Below are positions 35,047 to 42,877 of a stretch of 64,000 nucleotides of DNA, in pieces (the first letter of the stretch is position 1; every line of letters starts with the position of its first letter). The DNA comes from Mesorhizobium kowhaii (GTDB lineage: Bacteria; Pseudomonadota; Alphaproteobacteria; Rhizobiales; Rhizobiaceae), in contig NZ_MZXV01000076.1 in NCBI RefSeq assembly GCF_003253745.1, forward strand, positions 285,319-349,318. The letters are read 5' to 3'. A program made the translations under genes and the position numbers. The notes beneath the pieces are model-generated. The model saw only the letters and a program-made list of their open reading frames with translations, did not search any database and was not told the DNA's origin.

Positions 35047-35699
35047 CGGCGCTCACGCCACACAGCGCAAAGCAATTCATCCTCGACAACACGGCGCTGA
35101 TGGCGCCGCCGCACGTGCCGGAAATCCTGCTTCATCTTGCCGATGAAGCACATGATTTGTGGCAGCGGACGGAGGATGAGCTGGTCGAGATCGGCCTGCC
35201 GCCGCCCTTCTGGGCCTTTGCCTGGGCCGGCGGTCAGGGCCTTGCCCGCTATATCATCGACAATCCCGGCACCGTGCGGGGAAAGCGCGTGCTCGACTTC
35301 GCTTCCGGCTCCGGCCTTGTCGCCATTGCCGCGGCCAAGGCCGGCGCGGCCAGGGTGATCGCAACCGACATCGATCCTTTCTGTGTGACCGCGATCCGCC
35401 TCAATGCGCAAGCCAACGATGTCGGGATCGACTTCCTCGGCACGGATTGCATCGGCACCGATGCGGGCTGGAACGTGATCCTGGCCGGCGATGTTTTCTA
35501 CGACAGATCCTTCGCCGACCGGCTGATGCCGTGGTTCGCAACGCTGAAGGGGCGCGGCGCCGAGATCCTCGTCGGTGATCCCGGCCGGTCGTATATGCCG
35601 AAGGCGGGGCTGGAACCGCTCGCGGTCTATGAAGTGGCCGTCACCCGGGCACTGGAGGATTCACTGGTCAAGCGCACCACGGTCTGGCGGTTTGCTTGA
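35043..35699 (+). CDS. Class I SAM-dependent methyltransferase (ETFB-Lys/PrmA-like)
   Basis: A 218-aa methyltransferase starting at a GTG that overlaps the EVE stop. Motif I is LDFASGSGLVAIAAAKAGA, followed by VIATDIDPFCVTAIRLNAQAN; the N-terminal PPPFWAFAWAGGQGLARYI is typical of the ETF-beta lysine methyltransferase/nicotinamide-N-methyltransferase-like group. Likely a protein-lysine methyltransferase, possibly on electron-transfer flavoprotein beta; target inferred from family only. Confidence 0.85.
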   Translation: MTALTPHSAKQFILDNTALMAPPHVPEILLHLADEAHDLWQRTEDELVEIGLPPPFWAFAWAGGQGLARYIIDNPGTVRGKRVLDFASGSGLVAIAAAKAGAARVIATDIDPFCVTAIRLNAQANDVGIDFLGTDCIGTDAGWNVILAGDVFYDRSFADRLMPWFATLKGRGAEILVGDPGRSYMPKAGLEPLAVYEVAVTRALEDSLVKRTTVWRFA

Positions 35700-35749
35700 C
35701 GCAATCGCCGAACAGGCGTTCCATCAGATCTGTATCGGAGGGGGATCTC

Positions 35750-36166
35750 ATGGATTTTGAAGCAGTGAACTGGCTGGCGGTGATCGCCGCCGCCGTCGTG
35801 GCATGGTTGTTCGGCGCCGCCTGGTATATGGGCCTGAGCAAGCCGTGGCTGAAGGCCGCCAAGCTTGATCCCGCAACCATGAAAAAATCGCCGCTGCCGT
35901 TCGTCATCAGCTTCATCGCCGAACTGATCATGGCCTACATAATGGCCCTGGTCGTCGGCGCGATGACCGGCGGCGAGCCGACACTGCTCGCCGGACTTGT
36001 CTTCGGCTTCGTGCTTTGGCTGGGCTTCGTCGCCACAACGCTCTCGGCCAACCATCGTTACCAGAATTTCGGCTGGGACCTGACCCTCATCGACGGCGGC
36101 CACTGGCTTGGCGTGCTGCTGATCATCGGCGTGGTCATCGGCTGGTTCGGCGCGGCGGCAACCTGA
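35750..36166 (+). CDS. DUF1761 membrane protein
   Basis: A 138-aa protein with four hydrophobic segments; the start VNWLAVIAAAVVAWLFGAAWYM and FVISFIAELIMAYIMALVVG are typical of DUF1761. The function is unknown. GGAGGGGGA precedes the ATG at 35750. It is followed after 6 bases by the tandem-unit hairpin. Confidence 0.88.
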   Translation: MDFEAVNWLAVIAAAVVAWLFGAAWYMGLSKPWLKAAKLDPATMKKSPLPFVISFIAELIMAYIMALVVGAMTGGEPTLLAGLVFGFVLWLGFVATTLSANHRYQNFGWDLTLIDGGHWLGVLLIIGVVIGWFGAAAT

Positions 36167-36172
36167 TCAAAA

Positions 36173-36306
36173 GGGAGTAGGGCAGTAAGGCAGTAGGGGA
36201 ATGGGGGCCGAAGGCAGCATCGACGCCCATCCCTACTGCCCTACTGCCCTACTGCCCTACTGCCCTACTGCCCTACTGCCCTACTGCCCTACTGCCCTAC
36301 TGCCCT
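36173..36306. repeat. Tandem-unit hairpin element B1 (nine CCCTACTG units)
   Basis: The left arm reads GGGAGTAGGGCAGTAAGGCAGTAGGGG; the right side is nine exact copies of the 8-mer CCCTACTG (36231-36302) plus CCCT. The two sides are complementary, so a long stem with slippable register is expected, around a 30-base centre. It lies between convergent genes and provides the TAG of the minus-strand LysR gene. Element B2 at 37614-37704 is related. Confidence 0.9.
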
Positions 36307-37232
36307 TTGTCCGTGGTTTGCGTCCTGGCGACTTCCTCGAGAATCCACTCGCGAAAAGCGACGATACGCGGATCGTCGGCGGTGCTCTCGGGATAGACCA
36401 GGAAATAGGCGAACTCGGCCCCCACCCGCAGGCCGAGTTCAAAAGGCTGCACCAGCCTGCCTTCGGAAAGGTCGTTTGCCACCATGGCGAAATCGGCGAG
36501 CGCGACGGCATTGCCCTCGATCGCCGCCTGAACAGCGTCGGTGGAGTTTCTGAACACGATGGTCCGGCTGTCGTCGAAATCGTTGATGCCGGCCGCCGCC
36601 ATCCACATCCGCCAGTTCGGCCATGTCACGCCTTGTCGCGCCCATTCGATATGGGCAAGCGTGTGATTGAAGAGGTCACGCGGCTCGCGCAGCGGCGGAC
36701 CGGACGTCAGCAGGCCCGGGCTGCACACCGGAATGATGATGTTGTCGAACAGGCGATGGGCGCGAAGGCCCGGGTATTTCCCGACGCCGAACCGGATGCC
36801 GACATCGACGTCGTCGAGGTCGAAATCCCGCACTTCGTAGGCGATGTCGAACCTGAGTTCGATATTGGGCCGACGCCTGCGAAAATCGTCGACGCGCCGC
36901 ATCAGCCATTTTGACGCGAACTGGGCGTCGAGCGTTACCTTCAGCAATGCCGTGCCGCGCGTCAGCTTGCGCGCACGCGAGACGGCCCGGCCAAGCAGGT
37001 CGAGCGCATCGATCGAGGCCTCGAACAGCACCGTGCCCGCCGCCGTCAGCCGGATGGTGCGGCTGGTGCGCGTGAACAGCACGATGCCCAGCTGATCCTC
37101 GATTTCCTTGATCTGATGGCTGACCGCAGCCGGCGTCAGGCCGAGCTCGTCGGCGGCACGAGTGAAGTTGAGGTGCCGGGCGGCGGCTTCCAGCGTCCTC
37201 AGCGCTCGCGTTCCAGGCAGCAGGCGGGACAT
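36297..37232 (-). CDS. LysR-family regulator (GcvA-like)
   Basis: A 311-aa regulator. HTH: LRTLEAAARHLNFTRAADELGLTPAAVSHQIKEIEDQLG; the effector domain follows from about 95, with LRFDIAYEVRDFDLDDVDVGIRFG. It is divergent from a DUF1127 gene (130-base spacer), a likely target. Its stop codon lies inside the CCCTACTG repeat, so the end of the reading frame is set by the repeat. Confidence 0.92.
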   Translation of the reverse strand: MSRLLPGTRALRTLEAAARHLNFTRAADELGLTPAAVSHQIKEIEDQLGIVLFTRTSRTIRLTAAGTVLFEASIDALDLLGRAVSRARKLTRGTALLKVTLDAQFASKWLMRRVDDFRRRRPNIELRFDIAYEVRDFDLDDVDVGIRFGVGKYPGLRAHRLFDNIIIPVCSPGLLTSGPPLREPRDLFNHTLAHIEWARQGVTWPNWRMWMAAAGINDFDDSRTIVFRNSTDAVQAAIEGNAVALADFAMVANDLSEGRLVQPFELGLRVGAEFAYFLVYPESTADDPRIVAFREWILEEVARTQTTDKGQ

Positions 37233-37362
37233 ACCATCCTCAAATAAAACTTGATGATCTTGAAAGAACTACTCGTTTCTCATTTAAATTTCAATGCGGC
37301 ATGCTGCATTCATCGACACACCATCAAACCGGATTTGACATCCGGATGAAACGGATCACGCC
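37233..37362. promoter_or_regulatory. Divergent lysR / DUF1127 control region
   Basis: This 130-base region is AT-rich for this genome (AACTACTCGTTTCTCATTTAAATTTCAATG) and must contain both promoters. No exact operator can be named. Confidence 0.45.
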
Positions 37363-37629
37363 ATGTCCCACATCGTTTTGAACTCACCAGCGTCCACGCC
37401 GGCCTGGCTACGCGCGGTGCTTGACTGGTTTCGCCATGCCAGGGTCGCCATACGCCTCGCCCGCCACGATATCGCCCACCAAAACGTCGAGGACCTCCCC
37501 GATCGCCAGCTACGCGACATCGGCGCCGAGCGCCGTGACGTCGCCCGTGCCATGGACAGGGAAATGGGTCGGTTAGGCCTTCTCGACATCGGCTGGCAAA
37601 AGCCTGGCCGGAAGGGAATAGGGGAGTAG
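37363..37629 (+). CDS. DUF1127 (YjiS-like) small protein
   Basis: An 88-aa Arg-rich protein. The C-terminal half (ARHDIAHQNVEDLPDRQLRDIGAERRDV) is the DUF1127 core, found in small alphaproteobacterial proteins linked to phosphate, carbon and stress control and to RNA-binding regulation. It is divergent from a LysR regulator. Oddity: the last codons (KGIGE) and the TAG are made by element B2, so part of the protein tail is repeat-derived. Confidence 0.85.
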   Translation: MSHIVLNSPASTPAWLRAVLDWFRHARVAIRLARHDIAHQNVEDLPDRQLRDIGAERRDVARAMDREMGRLGLLDIGWQKPGRKGIGE

Positions 37630-37704
37630 GGCAGTATGTAATAGGAAGCTACGGCGCCGACGCTGATCCCTACTCCCTACTCCCTACTCCCTACTCCCTT
37701 ACTT
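37614..37704. repeat. Tandem-unit hairpin element B2 (CCCTACT units)
   Basis: The left arm GGGAATAGGGGAGTAGGGCAG and the right side of four CCCTACT 7-mers (37668-37695) plus CCCTTACT can pair; the centre (GGAAGCTACGGCGCCGACGCTGAT) is similar to that of B1. It sits between convergent genes, ends the DUF1127 frame, and abuts the stop of the YkuD gene. Confidence 0.85.
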
Positions 37705-38236
37705 ACCGCACCACCTTCATCACCGTCCTGTCCGACAGCAACGGCAGCAGCCGCGCCATAGTGCGCGCCGTCACCGCCACGCACCCTTGAGTCGGCGTGA
37801 AGCCGGGGCGCGCCAGGTGGAAGAAGATGGCGCTGCCGCGCCCACGCCGGCGTGGCGCCAGGTTCCAGTCGAGCACCAGGCAGGCGTCGTAGAGACGGTC
37901 GTCGCGCCGCATGCGTTCGTGGCTGGCGCCGTAGGGAATCTTGACCGGCCTGTTATAGTTGCGGTCGTCAGGCACTTCGCACCAGCCCAGATCAGGCCCG
38001 ATCGGCGCCATCGCCAAACGCGTCTTGCGGCCGCTGGAGAACTGATCTCCCCGGAAATAGCCCGACAGGATCCGCATGTGGCCAAGCGGCGTGGCGCCGT
38101 CGCCTTCGCGCTTGCCGGCCGAGATGCCGCCCCGTCCCAGAGCACAGGCAAACACAGTTCCGCCGGCCTGCAGCAGGCCCTGGCTCGGGTTGCCGGGCCT
38201 CGCCCGCACGGTCAGCACGCGCAGCCCTTTTCGCAA
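37703..38236 (-). CDS. L,D-transpeptidase family protein (YkuD, COG3786-like)
   Basis: About 177 aa if the TTG at 38236 is used; the frame is open to a GTG at 38299, and a GTG at 38218 is also possible, with no ribosome site deciding between them. The catalytic stretch IFFHLARPGFTPTQGCVAV has His and Cys in the spacing of the COG3786 branch, which uses T-x-G-C instead of the S-H-G-C of classic YkuD. Likely a peptidoglycan L,D-transpeptidase or carboxypeptidase-like enzyme. No clear signal peptide with any start, which is odd for a cell-wall enzyme. Confidence 0.8.
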   Translation of the reverse strand: MRKGLRVLTVRARPGNPSQGLLQAGGTVFACALGRGGISAGKREGDGATPLGHMRILSGYFRGDQFSSGRKTRLAMAPIGPDLGWCEVPDDRNYNRPVKIPYGASHERMRRDDRLYDACLVLDWNLAPRRRGRGSAIFFHLARPGFTPTQGCVAVTARTMARLLPLLSDRTVMKVVR

Positions 38237-38383
38237 AATTGCGCCGGCTGCATTGCGATCGCGTTTTTTCTTGTATGATCGTGCCACGGAACAAATCACT
38301 GTGATCGGCTGTTGTGCTGGTCAGCTTCCGCATAAACAGGCAGCGGTCAACTGAATTTTCTTTTCAAAACAACGGATTGATCC

Positions 38384-39067
38384 ATGACTTCACGCACCAT
38401 TCTAATCGTCGACGACGATGACGACCTGCGCGGCACTCTGGTCGAGCAATTGTCCCTCTACGAGGAATTCGACGTGCTGCAGGAATCGACTGCGGCAAAA
38501 GGCGTCGCCACGGCGCGCGGAGGCCTCATCGATCTGCTCATCATGGATGTCGGCCTGCCCGACATGGATGGCCGCGAAGCGGTGAAGATCCTGCGCAAGG
38601 GCGGCTACAAGGCGCCCATCATCATGCTGACCGGCCACGACACCGATTCCGATACGATCCTCGGTCTCGAGGCCGGCGCCAACGACTATGTGACGAAGCC
38701 GTTCCGCTTCGCTGTGCTGCTGGCGCGCATCCGTGCGCAATTGCGCCAGCATGAGCAGAGCGAGGACGCCACCTTCTCGGTCGGGCCCTACACCTTCAAG
38801 CCCAGCCAGAAACTGCTGATCGACCCGCGTGGCGGCAAGGTGCGGCTGACGGAGAAGGAGGCCTCGATCATCAAATATCTCTATCGCGCCGACCAGAAGG
38901 TGGTGACGCGCGACGTGCTGCTCGAGGAAGTGTGGGGCTACAATTCCGGCGTCACCACGCACACGTTGGAAACCCACGTCTACCGGCTACGCCAGAAGAT
39001 CGAGCGCGATCCTTCCAATGCGGAAATTCTTGTGACAGAAAGCGGCGGCTACAAGCTGGTTCCTTAA
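38384..39067 (+). CDS. cenR: OmpR/PhoB-type response regulator, CenR/OtpR-like
   Basis: A 227-aa regulator. The receiver domain has the acidic pocket DDDDD, phospho-acceptor in LLIMDVGLPDMDG and Lys in NDYVTKPF; the winged helix ends VTTHTLETHVYRLRQKIE. Sequence style and the gene order (a cyclic-nucleotide-binding protein next) match Brucella OtpR / Caulobacter CenR, which control cell-envelope integrity. No kinase gene is adjacent, consistent with an orphan regulator whose kinase CenK is elsewhere. The symbol is by resemblance. Confidence 0.85.
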   Translation: MTSRTILIVDDDDDLRGTLVEQLSLYEEFDVLQESTAAKGVATARGGLIDLLIMDVGLPDMDGREAVKILRKGGYKAPIIMLTGHDTDSDTILGLEAGANDYVTKPFRFAVLLARIRAQLRQHEQSEDATFSVGPYTFKPSQKLLIDPRGGKVRLTEKEASIIKYLYRADQKVVTRDVLLEEVWGYNSGVTTHTLETHVYRLRQKIERDPSNAEILVTESGGYKLVP

Positions 39068-39187
39068 ACATTTCATTATCCAATGAGCGGCCGGGGCGGG
39101 GCTGCATTCGGGTACGATCCTGTTGGAGGGGGTTCTGGATCGTATCGCAGTGGAGGGATTGGACTGACCGTTCGGGGACACAGCTAG

Positions 39188-39643
39188 ATGGCGTTGGATG
39201 ACGACATTCGCATCCTGTCCGCCGTGAGGCTCTTCGAGGGCTTCACGCAGGAACAGTTGCGTCTGCTCGCCTTCGGCGCCGAGAACACAATACTGCAAGC
39301 CAACCATAAGCTTTATCGCGAGGATGACGAGGCCGATTCGGCCTATGTCGTGGTCAGCGGGCGCATCGTGCTCTATCGAGAGCAGAATGGCGAACGCATC
39401 CCGATAGGCACGGCGGGGCCCGGCACGATCCTGAGTGAACTGGCGTTGATCGCCGACAGCAACCGGCTGACCAGCGCGTCGGCCGAAATCGATTCGGAAG
39501 TGATCCGGCTCAGCCGCAAGATGTTCCGCCGCATCCTCGAAGAATATCCGGAAATCGCAGTGAATCTGCACCAGCGCATCTCCGAGGAATTCCAGGCATT
39601 GATCCGCCGCATCGAGGAACTGGCGCCTCGTTTCGAGGGCTGA
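39188..39643 (+). CDS. Cyclic-nucleotide-binding-domain protein without HTH
   Basis: A 151-aa protein made of a single cNMP-binding (Crp N-terminal) domain: LFEGFTQEQLRLLAFGAE, AYVVVSGRIVLYRE, PGTILSELALIADSNRLTSASA. The phosphate-binding cassette is recognisable but the usual FGExAL...R signature is altered (ILSELAL). There is no DNA-binding domain after it. It is encoded 120 bases downstream of the CenR-like gene; an equivalent pair exists in Brucella. It could be a cAMP/cGMP-responsive protein partner. Confidence 0.87.
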   Translation: MALDDDIRILSAVRLFEGFTQEQLRLLAFGAENTILQANHKLYREDDEADSAYVVVSGRIVLYREQNGERIPIGTAGPGTILSELALIADSNRLTSASAEIDSEVIRLSRKMFRRILEEYPEIAVNLHQRISEEFQALIRRIEELAPRFEG

Positions 39644-39788
39644 GCTGCAGCGACGCGTTGGTTATCCCGCTGCCCGGCCCCGAGGGGCGAGGTTTCGTTG
39701 ACAGGCAAGAGGTGAAATCCTACAGAACCCCGAAAGGCGGGCGGCGTAGCAGCCACCGCCACCACCAAGCTCCCTGGGGGAGCGCGGC

Positions 39789-40887
39789 ATGTCGCCAGCT
39801 CGGTACGAGATGATCATCCTGTATTCCCGGAATGACGCGTTTGGCGACGGGTTGGTCCGGGTCCCGGCTTTGCGGGCCGCCAGAACGGCATTCCCCGATA
39901 GTTTCATCGTCTACGGAACCACCGCATCATCGACCCTTGAACATGTCCTCAATCGCCATGTCGACCACCTGGTCGATGCGATCAATGTGCGCACGCCGCT
40001 GGCGCGTTTGGTGGCCAGCCACCGCAAGGGCAAGGAGCGGGTAGCCATTGTCGATTTTCGTATGGTGGCGCCCTGGCTGATTCAGACCTGGGCCTCGCTG
40101 CTCGGGCGCGAGATTGCCTATGAAGCGAACTTTCCGGCTTTCGCGCTCCTGGCCCCCCGGCCAAAAACCCGAAGCTCGCCCCGAGCACAATGCCTGGCGC
40201 TACCACCGCCTTGTCGAGCGTCTTGCGCGGAGACGGCTGCCTTTTGACCATCGGCTGGAGCCGACCCCGGGCGCGCGCGCGGTGGCCAGGCGGCTGGCGG
40301 ACGGCAAGCATGGCCCATTGATCGTTATCGCGGCGCATGGTGACGGCGACAAACGAATGACAACGGATCAGGTTGTCGCAATATCCGACAGCATGATCGC
40401 CGACGGAGCAAACCTTATCTATGTGAAGACGCCCGGCGACGGCCCTGACGTCGCTGAACTGGTTCGGCGCGTGCCGAAGTTGCAGTCTATCGATTCCGGC
40501 ACGGTGGAGGATGTCGCCGTCAGCGATATTCTGCTGGCGCTCGGAGAGTTTGCCGATCTTTACATTGGCGCCGAAGGCGGTACGGCACATCTGATGGCTA
40601 CGGTGATGACGCCGATGGTTATCGTCAGCGGCGGTGCCAGCATGAGCCGTTGGCGGCCGCTTTCGAACAGCGTCGACATGATTGAGGCACGCCATGCAAG
40701 TCCAACTGGGCTGGTCGCCAATGTCCCGGCGCCGAAAATCATCGAAGCGGCTCGCAGGATGTTGGCCGCGCGCCGCCGCGACCATCCCTATCTGCTCGGG
40801 GATACGGACAAGACAGGATGCCTGTCCACGCAGCAGTCTTTGGACAACGACACCCACAAAGCCAAGGACCTGAAGCCCGTCGTTTGA
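39789..40887 (+). pseudogene. GT9 (heptosyltransferase-like) glycosyltransferase, frameshifted
   Basis: Two overlapping frames together encode one protein of about 365 aa. The first part (39789 to about 40157) has the GT9 N-terminus MIILYSRNDAFGDGLVRVPALRAAR; the second (from about 40159 to 40887) carries the C-terminal nucleotide-sugar domain with LYIGAEGGTAHLMATVMTPMV. They join if one C is removed from the C6 run at 40153-40158, giving LLAPGQKPEARPEHNAW. GGGGGAG lies before the ATG at 39789. The intact enzyme would add sugar to lipopolysaccharide or another surface glycan. Either a real inactivating insertion, phase variation in the C run, or a sequencing error. Confidence 0.82.
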
Positions 40888-40912
40888 ACCCGTCTGGCTG
40901 CGACGCACTCTA

Positions 40913-41082
40913 AGGTGTTTTGAGATTCAGGTCAGGCCGAGCCGGAGTCGAAGACGGGCGCGAAGCGACCAAACTAGGCCGCTTCCGAGAACCGGAACGG
41001 AGCGTACTTTTTGGTACGTGAGCACCGGAAGCGCAGGAAGTCGCCATTTGCAGGCCGGCATCACCTGAATCTCAATACACCC
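40913..41082. repeat. Stop-codon-adjacent repeat A, copy 2 (full length)
   Basis: The ends AGGTGTTTTGAGATTCAGGT and the inverse of AGGGTGTATTGAGATTCAGG pair; the centre is nearly identical to copy 1, including GAGCGTAC...GTACGTGAGC. Its right end touches the TAG of the minus-strand xthA gene; on the left it follows the GT9 gene end by 25 bases. Confidence 0.9.
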
Positions 41083-41888
41083 TAATCGAGATCGAAGCGC
41101 GCGATGACCGGCACATGGTCCGACGGGCGCTCCCAGCCGCGCGCCAGGCGCAGGATCTCGTAGCCGGCAAAGTCCGGCACCAGGTTTGGCGACGACCAGA
41201 CATGATCGAGCCGCCGGCCACGGTCCGAGGCTTGCCAGTCCTGCGCGCGATAGCTCCACCAGGTGTAAAGCTTCTGCTCGTGCGGAATATTGAGCCGCAT
41301 CAGGTCGACCCAGTTGCCGGCGAGCCGCATCGCCTCGAAATTTTCCGTCTCGACCGGCGTGTGGCTGACGACGTTGAGCAACTGCTTGTGCGACCAGACG
41401 TCGTGTTCGAGCGGGGCGATGTTGAGGTCGCCGACCAGGACAGAGCCCGACACCTCGTCATGCTCGGCACGGATGGCATTCATCTCGGCGACGAAATCGA
41501 GCTTGTGCTTGAACTTCCTGTTGATGACAGGATCCGGTTCGTCGCCGCCCGCCGGAACGTAGAAATTGTGCAGCAGGATCGCCTTGCCGCCGGCCCGTAC
41601 CGTCACCGACAGGTGCCGGCTGTCCTCGATTTCGCAGAAGCGGCGCTTCTCGACCACCTCGATCGGCCGCCGCGCCACCGTCGCGACGCCGTGGTAGCCC
41701 TTCTGGCCGTGGAAGGCGATGTGCTCGTAGCCGAGCTTGCGGAACGCCTTTTCGGGAAACAGCTCGTCCGGAACTTTCGTCTCCTGCAGGCAGAGCACGT
41801 CAGGCGCATGCTCGACAAGCAGGCGTTCGACGATCGGCATGCGCAGGCGAACGGAATTGATGTTCCAGGTGGCGATGGAAAAGGGCAT
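41082..41888 (-). CDS. xthA: Exodeoxyribonuclease III
   Basis: A 268-aa AP endonuclease/3'-exonuclease of base-excision repair. Motifs: FSIATWNINSVRLRM, CLQETKV (metal Glu), GDLNIAPLEHDVW, RRLDHVWSS, and the terminal SDHVPVIARF with the catalytic Asp-His. The stop is joined to repeat A copy 2. Close to the usual 268 aa of E. coli XthA. Confidence 0.95.
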   Translation of the reverse strand: MPFSIATWNINSVRLRMPIVERLLVEHAPDVLCLQETKVPDELFPEKAFRKLGYEHIAFHGQKGYHGVATVARRPIEVVEKRRFCEIEDSRHLSVTVRAGGKAILLHNFYVPAGGDEPDPVINRKFKHKLDFVAEMNAIRAEHDEVSGSVLVGDLNIAPLEHDVWSHKQLLNVVSHTPVETENFEAMRLAGNWVDLMRLNIPHEQKLYTWWSYRAQDWQASDRGRRLDHVWSSPNLVPDFAGYEILRLARGWERPSDHVPVIARFDLD

Positions 41889-42047
41889 TTGGCAATCCAG
41901 GACAGCGTATGGCGAGCCAGAACCGACGGGCCCTGACGGGGCAGACGCCTTTTGACGGAGTCAGTCCGGGAAACTGCCAGCCGCAAGCCGCAAAGACAAG
42001 CCTCGCACTAATCGTCGACCTTGGCGCTGCCGACGTCGGGAAGGAAC

Positions 42048-42728
42048 CTAGCGCGTCTTGGTGTTGAGTTCGCGATTCGCGGTGTAGTCGATGGCGAAGG
42101 TGTCGGCGGCGAAGCTGACGCCTTCCTTGACGTTGAAGATCATCACCGTCGTGTCCTTGCCCTGCGCATCGGTGATCGTCCACTGACGCAATTCGTAGGA
42201 TTTGGGATCGAACATCATCGTGATCTTCGAATTGCCGAACACCGTTTTGTCGGCGAGCTGGATGGTGGTGAGGTCATCTTCCTGCTTGACGCTTTTGACG
42301 CGGTCGCCGGAGAGATCGATCCTGTCGTCGAGCAGCAGCTTCAGCGGCGTCTTCGACAGCGGATAGAGATCGGACGTGTTCAGCCTCTTGTTCAGGATGG
42401 CCACCGACTTGCCGTCTGAAATCACCCGGAAATTTGACGCGCCGTCATAGTTGAAGCGGATCTTGCCCGGCCGTTCGAGGAAGAACTTGCCGCCGGTCTG
42501 CTCGCCCTTGGGACCGAACTGCACGAATTCGCCGCTCATCGATTTGACCGAGGAAAAATGATCGGCGATCTTCTGTGCGGCCGGCGGCACGGCCGCTTGC
42601 GCCGAAGCCAGCAACTGGAAGCCGGGCATCACGTTGAAGGCTGTCGCCCCCGCAAAAGCGAGGCCAAGCCCGAGCAGCTGGCGCCGGGTGGGAGCAAAAC
42701 TGCTGAGCGCTGAAGGATCGTTTTTCAT
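42048..42728 (-). CDS. lolA: Outer-membrane lipoprotein carrier LolA family protein
   Basis: A 226-aa periplasmic chaperone for lipoproteins. The N-terminus TRRQLLGLGLAFAGATAF has a twin-Arg-like export signal, unusual for LolA, which normally uses Sec. The mature part has the LolA pattern MSGEFVQFGPKGEQTGGKFFLERPGKIRFNY (read in pieces) and WTITDAQGKDTTVMIFNV. The ATG at 42728 is preferred to one 15 bases upstream. LolB is absent in alphaproteobacteria, so LolA probably delivers cargo alone. Tandem with ftsK upstream. Confidence 0.9.
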   Translation of the reverse strand: MKNDPSALSSFAPTRRQLLGLGLAFAGATAFNVMPGFQLLASAQAAVPPAAQKIADHFSSVKSMSGEFVQFGPKGEQTGGKFFLERPGKIRFNYDGASNFRVISDGKSVAILNKRLNTSDLYPLSKTPLKLLLDDRIDLSGDRVKSVKQEDDLTTIQLADKTVFGNSKITMMFDPKSYELRQWTITDAQGKDTTVMIFNVKEGVSFAADTFAIDYTANRELNTKTR

Positions 42729-42877
42729 GTCGGTCACTCTCATCTGATTCCTGAGTTGCTCTAGTGCTTGGACCCCCAGTTGGGCTGAAGTTTGGCGGGT
42801 CAGGCCGCACCCTCAGTCGCTTCAACGCCTTGAACGGCTCAAGGTTGCCAGACAGGAGCTGTCACAGGGGTCTCCGG

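Noticed and set aside
36231..36302. Short tandem array considered as CRISPR
   Set aside because: 8-bp units without spacers and no cas genes.
36201..36914. Frame encoding repeated CPTALLPY units
   Set aside because: The repeat peptide is only the translation of the CCCTACTG tandem units, and the rest is antisense to lysR.
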